A stretch of 64,000 bases of DNA from Rhizobiaceae bacterium MnEN-MB40S. Lineage in GTDB: Bacteria > Pseudomonadota > Alphaproteobacteria > Rhizobiales > Rhizobiaceae. Position 1 is the stretch's first letter, and each line of letters begins with the position of its first letter. Position numbers and translations under genes: made by a program. The notes under the pieces were generated by a model, which worked only from the letters and a program-made list of their open reading frames with translations, was not told the origin of the DNA and made no database searches. Of the stretch, positions 53,859 through 61,680 are shown piece by piece. The stretch is taken from contig BRLC01000013.1 in the NCBI GenBank assembly GCA_024343425.1, positions 124,001 to 188,000 of the forward strand. The letters are read 5' to 3'.

Positions 53859-55259
53859 CTGCGTGTTGCCGAAGACGGTGAGGTGCGGATAGTCTTGCGC
53901 GCCGCCGGCGATCATGTCGCGCGTGATCCGCTCCTGCCAGCGATAGCCGACGATCGCGCCGCGCAGCGTGTTCTGGAAGATGTTGTTGGCGATCTGCGTG
54001 GCCTCCGCCCCGTCAACCACGGTGACGGCGACGCCAATGAGGCTGTTGCGCACGATGTTGTCCGTGACCGAGACGCCGCGCAGATACGGACCCCAGCCGA
54101 TGAGCATGCCGAAGCGGGCGATGGTGTCGAGGACGTTGCCGTTGACGCTCGTGTCGGCTTCCGCAGCGATCCCCCAGCCGAAGCCCGGTCCGACCGGATC
54201 GTAGGGGCCTTCATTGACGATGTTGCGGATGATGTTGCCGCTGACGACGGCCAGGCGGCCGCCCTGGTTGAAATTGGCGATGGATATGCCGTTCGCCGCG
54301 CCGTCGACCAGATTGTTGGCGACGATCGCGCCCTGGAAGGCGAACTCGGAATAGATCGCGGTCTCGCCGCTCGCGAGACACTGATTGGAGACGATCTGCA
54401 CGCCCGATCCGCTGTTGGAGCGGATGGCGGAAAAGGCGCAGTCGGCGACGTGATTGCCGGTGATCATCACGTTGTCGGCCTGGTAGACGTTGATCCCGTT
54501 GCCGTGCTGACCCGTGCCGCCGTCGTCAGCGCGGATGCCGGTGACGCGGTTGCCGGACACGATCGCGCCGTCCGGCCCCGGCCGCCAGCGATGGACGAGC
54601 ACGCCGCCATTGCCGCAGTTGAAGACCCGGTTGTCGGCGATCCGCACGGCCGAACCGTCGACGCAGTAGATCCCGGCTGACGCCGTGGCCGAGATCGACG
54701 TTCCCGTGATCGACCCGCCGCAGGCTTCGAGCGCCACGCCGTGCTTGCGGCTGTCGACGATGGCGCAGCCGGAGATGTCGACGTTGACGGTGTTGACCGC
54801 CTCCACAGCGCCGCGGCAGTCGTCCGCCAGGCGATGGCCGGAGGCGTCGAGGGTCAGGCCGGCGAGGCGAATGTCGGAGGCGTTTTCGGCGCGCAGAAAA
54901 TGATCGCCGCCGCCGTAGATCAGACGGCTGAGGCCGGGCACGCCGCGTAGATGGACGAGCGCCGGCAGCGTGACGTTCGAGACGACGAAATCGCCCGGCG
55001 GAATGAACACCGGAACGCCGGCGTCGGACGCCGCGTTGAGTATCTTTTCAAGCGTCGGTCCCTGGTTTTCGAGCGAATCCGGCGTAAGGCCGAGTTCGAC
55101 GGCGTTGAGCGCGTCCGGGGTCGCCGGCGGGGCCGCGCGGACCGGAGAAACGCCGGCGGCAAAGGCCCCGCCCATGGCCGCAAGAAAGCCGCGCCGGGTG
55201 GCGCCCGGGCCACCGGGGAGGATCTTCAATGCCGTGTCGCCTTGCTTGTCAGCCTGCAT
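53853..55259 (-). CDS. Twin-arginine-exported right-handed beta-helix repeat protein (TIGR03808 type)
   Basis: 468 residues. Tat signal (GATRRGFLAAMGGAFAAGVS), then a pectate-lyase-like beta-helix with many NN-, G- and I-rich turns: SRKHGVALEACGGSITGTSI, NVMITGNHVADCAFSAIRSN, VSVTDNIVRNSLIGVAVTV. It matches the remembered Rhizobiales family TIGR03808 (RR-exported repeat protein) with no known activity. It is convergent with the asparaginase and divergent from phnX. A longer frame to 56216 is an antisense artefact over phnX. Confidence 0.85.
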   Translation of the reverse strand: MQADKQGDTALKILPGGPGATRRGFLAAMGGAFAAGVSPVRAAPPATPDALNAVELGLTPDSLENQGPTLEKILNAASDAGVPVFIPPGDFVVSNVTLPALVHLRGVPGLSRLIYGGGDHFLRAENASDIRLAGLTLDASGHRLADDCRGAVEAVNTVNVDISGCAIVDSRKHGVALEACGGSITGTSISATASAGIYCVDGSAVRIADNRVFNCGNGGVLVHRWRPGPDGAIVSGNRVTGIRADDGGTGQHGNGINVYQADNVMITGNHVADCAFSAIRSNSGSGVQIVSNQCLASGETAIYSEFAFQGAIVANNLVDGAANGISIANFNQGGRLAVVSGNIIRNIVNEGPYDPVGPGFGWGIAAEADTSVNGNVLDTIARFGMLIGWGPYLRGVSVTDNIVRNSLIGVAVTVVDGAEATQIANNIFQNTLRGAIVGYRWQERITRDMIAGGAQDYPHLTVFGNTQL

Positions 55260-55307
55260 GAAGTTCACTATCCACAAGGGCTGAGACAAAGACAAGACGG
55301 GGCTACG

Positions 55308-56084
55308 ATGAGCGACGACCACAAGGGCGTGATTTTCGACTGGGCCGGGACGGTGATCGATTTCGGCTCCTTCGCGCCGATGGGGGTGTTCGTAAAGCTC
55401 TTCGCCGGCCACGATATCGAGGTGACGATCGAGGAGGCGCGCCGGCCGATGGGCATGCCGAAGCGCGACCATATCCGGGCGATGCTGAACGCCTCGCGCG
55501 TCGCCTCCGAATGGAGCCGCGTATACGGCAAGCCGGCGACGGAGGACGACGTCGACGAACTCTACCGCGTCTTCGTGCCGATGAACGAGGACGTGGTGGC
55601 CGACCACGCCGACCTCGTGCCGGGCGCGGCGGAGGCGATCGCGCTTCTGCGCGACCGGGGATACCGCATCGGCTCGACGACGGGCTACACGCGCTCGATC
55701 ATCGAGCGCGTCGCGCCGATCGCGGCAGACCAGGGCTTTGCGCCGGACACGATCGTCTGCGCCGACGATCTGCCCTATGGCCGCCCGACGCCGATGGGCA
55801 TGTACAAGTGCTGCCTCGACCTCGGGATCGCCGATGCGCGCCAACTGATCAAGGTGGACGACACGGAGCCCGGTATCGCCGAGGGCGTCGCCGCCGGCTG
55901 CCTGACCGTTGGCGTGCTGCTTTCCGGCAACCACGCCGGCCTGACGGTCGACGAATGGCGATCGCTCGACGCGGCGGCGCTCGACCACATTCGCGGCGAG
56001 GCCGGCGCGAAGCTCACCGCGGCGGGCGCCGACCACCTGATCGACACGGTGGCCGACCTGCCCGAACTGCTCGAGACGCTTTAG
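55308..56084 (+). CDS. phnX: Phosphonoacetaldehyde hydrolase
   Basis: Cleaves phosphonoacetaldehyde to acetaldehyde and phosphate. 258 residues, HAD fold: VIFDWAGTVIDFGSFAPMG (catalytic Asp at the first motif and the Ala/Gly-Thr pair), the Schiff-base Lys region RRPMGMPKRDHIRAML, and late VDDTEPGIAEGVAAG. The partner transaminase PhnW is not adjacent, so it stands alone. The ATG follows a weak ribosome site. It overlaps the end of the convergent P460 gene by 4 bases. Confidence 0.92.
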   Translation: MSDDHKGVIFDWAGTVIDFGSFAPMGVFVKLFAGHDIEVTIEEARRPMGMPKRDHIRAMLNASRVASEWSRVYGKPATEDDVDELYRVFVPMNEDVVADHADLVPGAAEAIALLRDRGYRIGSTTGYTRSIIERVAPIAADQGFAPDTIVCADDLPYGRPTPMGMYKCCLDLGIADARQLIKVDDTEPGIAEGVAAGCLTVGVLLSGNHAGLTVDEWRSLDAAALDHIRGEAGAKLTAAGADHLIDTVADLPELLETL

Positions 56085-56644
56085 TCGCGCAGCATCGGAT
56101 AGGCCTCGACGTGCACCCAGTCGGTCGCCTTGACCGGCATGTGGCAGCCGAGACAGTCTGTCTGGTAGTTGGCAGTGATCGTGGCGTCCGGCGCATCGGC
56201 GTTGAACTTCGCCCACCCCCAGCCGTCGCCCCAGAGCGGGCCTTGCGGGCCGTTTTCCCTGGGCGGCTTGATCATCGCGAACCAGCCCTTCAGCGCGCCG
56301 AGATGCGACGTCCTGTCGTCGCCGTCGCCTTCGGTGACCCCGTCGCGCAGCTCCTTGATCAGCACCGCGCCTTCCGGAAATTCACCGGTCTGCTGATACG
56401 CTATAACCGTTTCGGGCTGGGTGTAGACGACGTTGAACTGCTTCACGCCGGCGTCGTCGAGATGCGCGAACACGCCGAGCACGCTCCAGTCGCGCGCGTA
56501 GTTCTCTTTCGTCATGACGATCGAGCCGTCGGGCTGAACCATCGCGTTGGCCGCTCCTTCGGCGGCGACGGGCGCCGCGTGCGCAAGGATGACGGCGGCG
56601 GCCGCCATGATTGCCGTTCCCGACAGGTAAAGGGCAGTTTTCAT
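56081..56644 (-). CDS. Cytochrome P460 family protein
   Basis: 187 residues with a signal peptide (1-28, ending PVAAE) and one c-type heme site near the C-terminus, TDCLGCHMPVKATDWVH (CxxCH). Middle part contains YARDWSVLGVFAHLDDAG and GWGWAKFN as in the P460 fold. Family members oxidise hydroxylamine or detoxify NO in the periplasm; the heme-lysine crosslink residue could not be verified by eye. Convergent with phnX, divergent from the symporter fusion. Confidence 0.85.
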   Translation of the reverse strand: MKTALYLSGTAIMAAAAVILAHAAPVAAEGAANAMVQPDGSIVMTKENYARDWSVLGVFAHLDDAGVKQFNVVYTQPETVIAYQQTGEFPEGAVLIKELRDGVTEGDGDDRTSHLGALKGWFAMIKPPRENGPQGPLWGDGWGWAKFNADAPDATITANYQTDCLGCHMPVKATDWVHVEAYPMLRD

Positions 56645-56912
56645 TGAATATTCTCCATGGATGGCGCTTGCCGACTTCCTTGAGGCCTGCGGCGCGCAGG
56701 GTCAAGCGATGCAGCGCAGCCTCTTCGAAAAGAGTTAGCAAAGAGAAAACGCACGGGGGGCCGCCCTCCGGCTTTGTTTCGGGATTCCGGCGCTCATGGA
56801 GACGCCGAAGGAGATAACTTCTCTGCACCGCGCCGGGCCGCCATCTTTCTGCTCCCAAAACGTGTATCCCTTGCCTATACTCGCCCTGACCGATTCCCTT
56901 CCGGAGGCATTC

Positions 56913-59081
56913 ATGGGACTGCTGGCGCGACTTTCCTCCGTCAATCTTTCGATCTGGGTCATCATCGGCGCGCTGTCGGGGATCTTCTGCGGCGTGTTCA
57001 TTGGCGACTATGCGGCGAACCTGGAGCCGTTCGGCTCGATCTACGTCATGCTCTTGCAGATGTGCGTGTTTCCCTTCGTCGTCTCCTCGCTTCTGCACGG
57101 GCTCGGCAGCCTGACGCCGCAAATGGCGCTGCGGCTTCTGAAGTCCGGCCTGCCGGTGTTCCTCATCGGCTGGGCGGTGGTGTTCGCCGGCCTGTGGATT
57201 CTCTCGCAGGGGATTCCGGAAGCGCGTCCGCCGGTTCTGGTTCAACCATCCGAAGGCGGCGGACTGGGCGAACTCCTGTCGCTCGTCATCCCCTCGAACC
57301 CGTTTTCCGATCTCACGCAGAACTACGTGCCGGCGATCGTCGTCTTTTCGGTCATCTACGGGATCGCCATCCAGCGCATCAAGCAGAAGGACAGTCTGCT
57401 GTCCGCGCTCTACACGTTCCGCCAGGCGAGCGTGACGGTGTGGGGCTGGGTGGTGCGCATCGCGCCCTTGGGCGTGTTCGCGCTGTTCGCAGACCTGGCC
57501 GGAACGGTGCAAATTCAGCTGCTCGGCGGCCTGTTCCTCTACGCCGTGCTGTTCGTGCTCGGCGCGCTGGCGATGGCCCTTTGGGTGCTGCCGTCTCTCC
57601 TGTGCGCGATCGCCCCGATGCGCTATCCGGAACTCATGCGCGACCTGCAGGAGGCGCTGGTCGTCGCCGTTGTCACCTCGCTGCCGATTACCGCCGTGCC
57701 GCTGATCATCAAGGTGACGCGCAAGATGGTCGAAGACCGGAAGGTCGAGGATCCGGAAAGCGGGGAGATCATCTCGACCTCGCTCGCCGTCAGCTATCCG
57801 ATCGGACAACTCGGCAACCTGTTCGTCGCGTTCTTCGTGGTGTTCGCGGCCTATTACGTGCATTCGGCGCTGCCGCCGACGGTCTGGTTCACGCTTCCGG
57901 CCGTCACCATCCTCTCCACCGTCGGAACGCCCGTTTCGACGGTCGACGCCGTCTCCTTCATGGCGCACTGGCTGGACCTGCCGGCCGACGTGAAGCTGCT
58001 CTATGTGGAGCTGATGACGCTGACGCGCTATCCGCAGGTGCTCGTCTCGGCGATGAGCCTCGCCTTCATCACCATCATCGCGGCCTTTTCCTATTACGGG
58101 CTCGCCCGGCTGCACAAGCGACGACTCCTCTTCTCGCTCGGCTCGAGCGCGCTGCTGATGGCTGCGCTGGCGATCGGCGGTCGCGCCGCAGCGCCTTTCC
58201 TGACGACCAAGGAGCCCGATCCCTATGTGAGTTTCACGCTGGACGAGGACCTGAAGGGCCGGGTCAAGGCGACGGTTCACAAGGTCACGGACGGCGAAGC
58301 GGCCACGGCGCCGGCGCGAAGCGGCGACGCCATGCAGCGCGTGCGCGAGAACGGCGTGCTGCGCGTCGGCTACGGACAGGCGCTCATTCCGTTCAGTTAT
58401 TTCAACGGCGCGGGCGATCTGGTCGGCTACGACGTGGCGCTCGCCTACCAGCTGGCGGACGGGCTCGGCGTCGACCTGGAGTTCTACCCGATCACCGACT
58501 GGGCGCGGCTCGGAACGGCGCTGACGGAAAACCGCTTCGACCTTGCAATCGGCGGCATCTACGTCAGCGACAAGCGCCTGCAGCAGGTGCGCGTGTCGGA
58601 CACCTATCTCTATACGCCGCTGGCTCTGATCGCGCATGCGGACAAGGCGAAGACCTATCTCGACCTGTCCGACGTCGATACGAAAGGCCTGCGCGTCACC
58701 GTTTTCAGGGACACGATCCTCGAAGACCTGGCGCACAAACTGTTTCCCGATGCGACCATAGATGTGGTCGACGACTATACGACGCTGTCGACCAACCCCG
58801 GTTTCGACGTCGCGCTGTGGACGCAGCTTCAGGCCGAAGCCTGGGCCGAGGCCAATCCGGGCTATTCGGCGGTCGTGCCCGCCAATCTCGGCAGTCCGCT
58901 CGCCATCGCCATTCCGATGCCGCCCGATTCCTCGGATTTCGCCCGCTTCGTCGACGACTGGCTGTCGCTTCAGCGCGGCAACGGCTTCGAAGACGGCCTG
59001 AAGCGCTACTGGTTCGACGGCCAGCCGCGCAAGAGCGACGCCCCGCGCTGGAGCATCCTCAACAACGTGATCGGAAAGTAG
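56913..59081 (+). CDS. Fused dicarboxylate/amino-acid:cation symporter and solute-binding protein
   Basis: 722 residues in one frame. Residues 1-440 are a DAACS/GltP-type symporter: about 9-10 helices, PFVVSSLLHGLGSLTPQMAL, VVAVVTSLPITAVPLIIKV and SLAVSYPIGQLGNLFVAFFV, ending with a helix at 415-437. Residues 470-710 are a family-3 periplasmic binding domain: VLRVGYGQALIPFSYFNGAG, VGYDVALAYQLADGLGVDLE and RFDLAIGGIYVSDKRLQQVR. The binding domain would lie on the periplasmic side, attached to the last helix, serving as a built-in substrate receptor. The ATG at 56913 follows CCGGAGG. Confidence 0.9.
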   Translation: MGLLARLSSVNLSIWVIIGALSGIFCGVFIGDYAANLEPFGSIYVMLLQMCVFPFVVSSLLHGLGSLTPQMALRLLKSGLPVFLIGWAVVFAGLWILSQGIPEARPPVLVQPSEGGGLGELLSLVIPSNPFSDLTQNYVPAIVVFSVIYGIAIQRIKQKDSLLSALYTFRQASVTVWGWVVRIAPLGVFALFADLAGTVQIQLLGGLFLYAVLFVLGALAMALWVLPSLLCAIAPMRYPELMRDLQEALVVAVVTSLPITAVPLIIKVTRKMVEDRKVEDPESGEIISTSLAVSYPIGQLGNLFVAFFVVFAAYYVHSALPPTVWFTLPAVTILSTVGTPVSTVDAVSFMAHWLDLPADVKLLYVELMTLTRYPQVLVSAMSLAFITIIAAFSYYGLARLHKRRLLFSLGSSALLMAALAIGGRAAAPFLTTKEPDPYVSFTLDEDLKGRVKATVHKVTDGEAATAPARSGDAMQRVRENGVLRVGYGQALIPFSYFNGAGDLVGYDVALAYQLADGLGVDLEFYPITDWARLGTALTENRFDLAIGGIYVSDKRLQQVRVSDTYLYTPLALIAHADKAKTYLDLSDVDTKGLRVTVFRDTILEDLAHKLFPDATIDVVDDYTTLSTNPGFDVALWTQLQAEAWAEANPGYSAVVPANLGSPLAIAIPMPPDSSDFARFVDDWLSLQRGNGFEDGLKRYWFDGQPRKSDAPRWSILNNVIGK

Positions 59082-59221
59082 GCGGCGCCGCCTGCTGGCT
59101 TTTGCAATTTTAAGTTTAATGTTCTTGTCTCGCTTTCCTGCCTGATGCATTCTGATTGCGGCGCTGGCGACTCGTCAGTCCGCTTCGATCCCCAGCCGGC
59201 CGCAAGGAAGAGAAGGATGCG

Positions 59222-59920
59222 ATGACCGATTTTGCCATTGACCGGCGCGACCTCCTTCTGAACGGCGTTGCAAGCGTCGCGATCCTGGCGCTTGGCGGCC
59301 TGGCGCCCGCGATGGCGCAAGCCGGCCCGGACACCCTCGAAAACTACAAGCCCGTCTATTTCGACGCCGCCGAATGGGCCTTCGTCATGGCGGCGACGGA
59401 TCGCCTCATTCCCGCCGACGGCGAAGGGCCGGGCGCGCTTGCAACACTGGTTCCCCGATTTATCGACCGGCAACTGGCCGGCGATTTCGGCAAGGCCTCG
59501 CGCTGGTATATGCAGGGGCCGCACGACCCCGACGCAAGCCCGCTTTTCGGCTTCCAGCTCGCCCAGACGCCCGCCGAAATCTACCGGATCGCCATCCCGG
59601 AGGTCGACGCACACTGCCGAACCACTTACGGCGAAACCTTCGCGGCGCTTTCCGACGCCGACAAGGACGCGGTCCTCCACGATCTCGAAACCGGCGAGGT
59701 GGACCTGAAGACGGTTCCGGCCGCAGACTTCTTTGCAATGCTGCTCGCCAACACCAAGGAAGGCTATTTCGCCGACCCGCGCTATGGCGGCAACCACGGC
59801 ATGCAGGCCTGGACCTATATCGGCTTTCCGGGCGCGCGGGCGAGTTTCCGCGAATGGGTGGGCCAGCAGAACACGCCCTATCCGCTGGGGCCGGTGAGCA
59901 TCGGCGGGGAGCGCGCCTGA
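59222..59920 (+). CDS. Gluconate 2-dehydrogenase subunit 3 family protein (gamma subunit)
   Basis: 232 residues with a Tat-type signal (AIDRRDLLLNGVASVAILAL). It matches the small subunit of periplasmic FAD-dependent sugar-acid dehydrogenases: FVMAATDRLIPADGEGPGAL, LLANTKEGYFADPRYGGNHG and MQAWTYIGFPGARASFREW. It assembles with the flavoprotein and the cytochrome encoded next. The flavoprotein start overlaps its stop (TGATG). Confidence 0.9.
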   Translation: MTDFAIDRRDLLLNGVASVAILALGGLAPAMAQAGPDTLENYKPVYFDAAEWAFVMAATDRLIPADGEGPGALATLVPRFIDRQLAGDFGKASRWYMQGPHDPDASPLFGFQLAQTPAEIYRIAIPEVDAHCRTTYGETFAALSDADKDAVLHDLETGEVDLKTVPAADFFAMLLANTKEGYFADPRYGGNHGMQAWTYIGFPGARASFREWVGQQNTPYPLGPVSIGGERA

Positions 59921-61680
59921 TGGCGCGGACGCAAAAGAAGGTCGACGCCGTGATTGTCGGCCTCGGCTGGGTCGGCTCGGTGATGGCGATGGAACTGACC
60001 GCCGCCGGGCTTGACGTGGTGGCGCTGGAACGCGGACCCGACCGCAAGACCGTGCCGACCTTCGCCTATCCCAAGATCGCCGACGAGCTGCGCTACGCCG
60101 TGCGCTATGAACTGATGCAGCGCCCGGCCGACAGCACGGTGACGATCCGGCACAACACGGGACAGACCGCGCTGCCCTACCGGCGCCTCGGCTCCTTCCT
60201 GCCGGGGACCGGCGTCGGCGGCGCGGGCGCGCACTGGAACGGCTTGCTGTGGCGGCCGAACGCCGAGGAACTGCGGCTGAAATCCTATATCGACGAGCGG
60301 TTCGGCGCCGACATCATTCCGGACGACATGACGATCCAGGATTTCGGCGTCGACTATGACGAGCTCGAACCCTATTTCGACCGCTTCGAGAAGATTGTCG
60401 GCGTTTCCGGCAAGGCCGGTAATCTGAACGGCGCGATCATGGACGGCGGCAACCCTTTCGAAGCGCCGCGCGCCAGCGAATATCCGATGCCGCCGCTCGA
60501 GCAGACCTATGACGCCGTGCTGTTTGCTGAAGCCGCGCGCAATCTCGGCTATCACCCGTTTCCCAAACCCGCCGCGAACGCATCGCAGGTCTACACCAAT
60601 CCCTATGGCATGCAGCTGGGACCCTGCAACTATTGCGGCTTCTGCGAGCGCTTCGGCTGCCTGAACTACTCCAAATCCTCGCCGCAGACCTGCGTGCTCG
60701 ACGCGCTCTACCAGCGGCAGAACTTCGAATACCGGACCAACGCCACCGTGCTGAAGGTGGAGCTTGCGCCGGATGGAAAGACGGCGACCGGCGTAACCTA
60801 TGCCGACGCGAAGGGCGAGGAGGTGTTCCAGCCGGCGGATCTTGTGATCCTCGCCGCCTTTCAGCTGAACAATGTGCACCTGATGCTGCTTTCCGGCATC
60901 GGGCCGCCTTATGACCCTGCGACCGGCGCGGGCGCGGTGGGGCGCAACTACGCCTACCAGATGACGGGCGCGACCTCGCTGTTCTTCAAAAACATCGACT
61001 TCAACCCCTTTGTCGGCGCGGGCGCCAACGGCGTGGCCTTCGCCGATCTGGCGCTGAGCCAGATGGACTTTGCGAAGAACGGCTTCATCGGCGGCGGCTA
61101 CCAGTCGTCGCAGCAGACGAACGGCCAGCCGATCCACCATCTGCCGCTTCCGGACGGAACGCCCGCCTGGGGCGCCGGCTGGAAGAAGGCCGTGGGCGAA
61201 CATTACGGCCACTCGATGGACATCGTGCTGCAATCGACCAACATGCCCTATCGCGACGCCTATCTGGACCTCGACCCGACCTACAGGGATCCGTTTGGCC
61301 GACCCTTGCTGAGGATGACCTTCGACTGGCGCCCGAACGAGCTGAAACAGGCGCAGTTCTTCAAGGAAAAGGCGGCGGAGTTTGGCCGTGAAATGGGCGC
61401 GGACGCGTCGTCTTCCTTCTATCCCGACGGGCATTACGACACCCGCGTGTACCAGTCGACCCACACTGTGGGCGGCGCGATCATGGGGACGGATCGACAA
61501 ACCTCCGCCATCAATCGCTACCTGCAGAGCTGGGACGTGCACAATGTGTTTGCGCCCGGCGCCAACGCGTTTCCGCAGAACTTCGAATACAATCCGACCG
61601 GAATGATCGGGGCGCTGACGCTCTGGGCCGCAAGGGCGATCCGCGAGGATTATCTCGCAAACCCCCGGCCACTGATGTGA
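59920..61680 (+). CDS. GMC oxidoreductase, gluconate 2-dehydrogenase flavoprotein-like subunit
   Basis: 586 residues. FAD motif AVIVGLGWVGSVMAMELTAA, then LPGTGVGGAGAHWNGLLWRPN, an unusual Cys-rich stretch GPCNYCGFCERFGCLNYS (residues 229-246) and QSTHTVGGAIMGTD with NVFAPGANAFPQNFEYNPT near the end. The Cys cluster is typical of this periplasmic branch and could hold an Fe-S cluster. Oxidises gluconate or a related sugar acid, passing electrons to the cytochrome subunit. Coupled to both neighbours. The Tat partner provides export. Confidence 0.9.
   Translation: MARTQKKVDAVIVGLGWVGSVMAMELTAAGLDVVALERGPDRKTVPTFAYPKIADELRYAVRYELMQRPADSTVTIRHNTGQTALPYRRLGSFLPGTGVGGAGAHWNGLLWRPNAEELRLKSYIDERFGADIIPDDMTIQDFGVDYDELEPYFDRFEKIVGVSGKAGNLNGAIMDGGNPFEAPRASEYPMPPLEQTYDAVLFAEAARNLGYHPFPKPAANASQVYTNPYGMQLGPCNYCGFCERFGCLNYSKSSPQTCVLDALYQRQNFEYRTNATVLKVELAPDGKTATGVTYADAKGEEVFQPADLVILAAFQLNNVHLMLLSGIGPPYDPATGAGAVGRNYAYQMTGATSLFFKNIDFNPFVGAGANGVAFADLALSQMDFAKNGFIGGGYQSSQQTNGQPIHHLPLPDGTPAWGAGWKKAVGEHYGHSMDIVLQSTNMPYRDAYLDLDPTYRDPFGRPLLRMTFDWRPNELKQAQFFKEKAAEFGREMGADASSSFYPDGHYDTRVYQSTHTVGGAIMGTDRQTSAINRYLQSWDVHNVFAPGANAFPQNFEYNPTGMIGALTLWAARAIREDYLANPRPLM

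Noticed and set aside
55260..56216. N-terminal extension of the beta-helix protein to 56216
   Set aside because: The extension is antisense to phnX and precedes a clear twin-arginine signal that should be at the N-terminus.
56774..59113. Second plus-strand frame of 779 codons in the symporter region
   Set aside because: Arg/Ala-rich out-of-frame translation of the real gene, with no membrane pattern.
56382..59150. Minus-strand open frame of 922 codons over the symporter fusion
   Set aside because: Low-complexity, Arg/His/Asp-rich translation without domains; the plus strand encodes the transporter.
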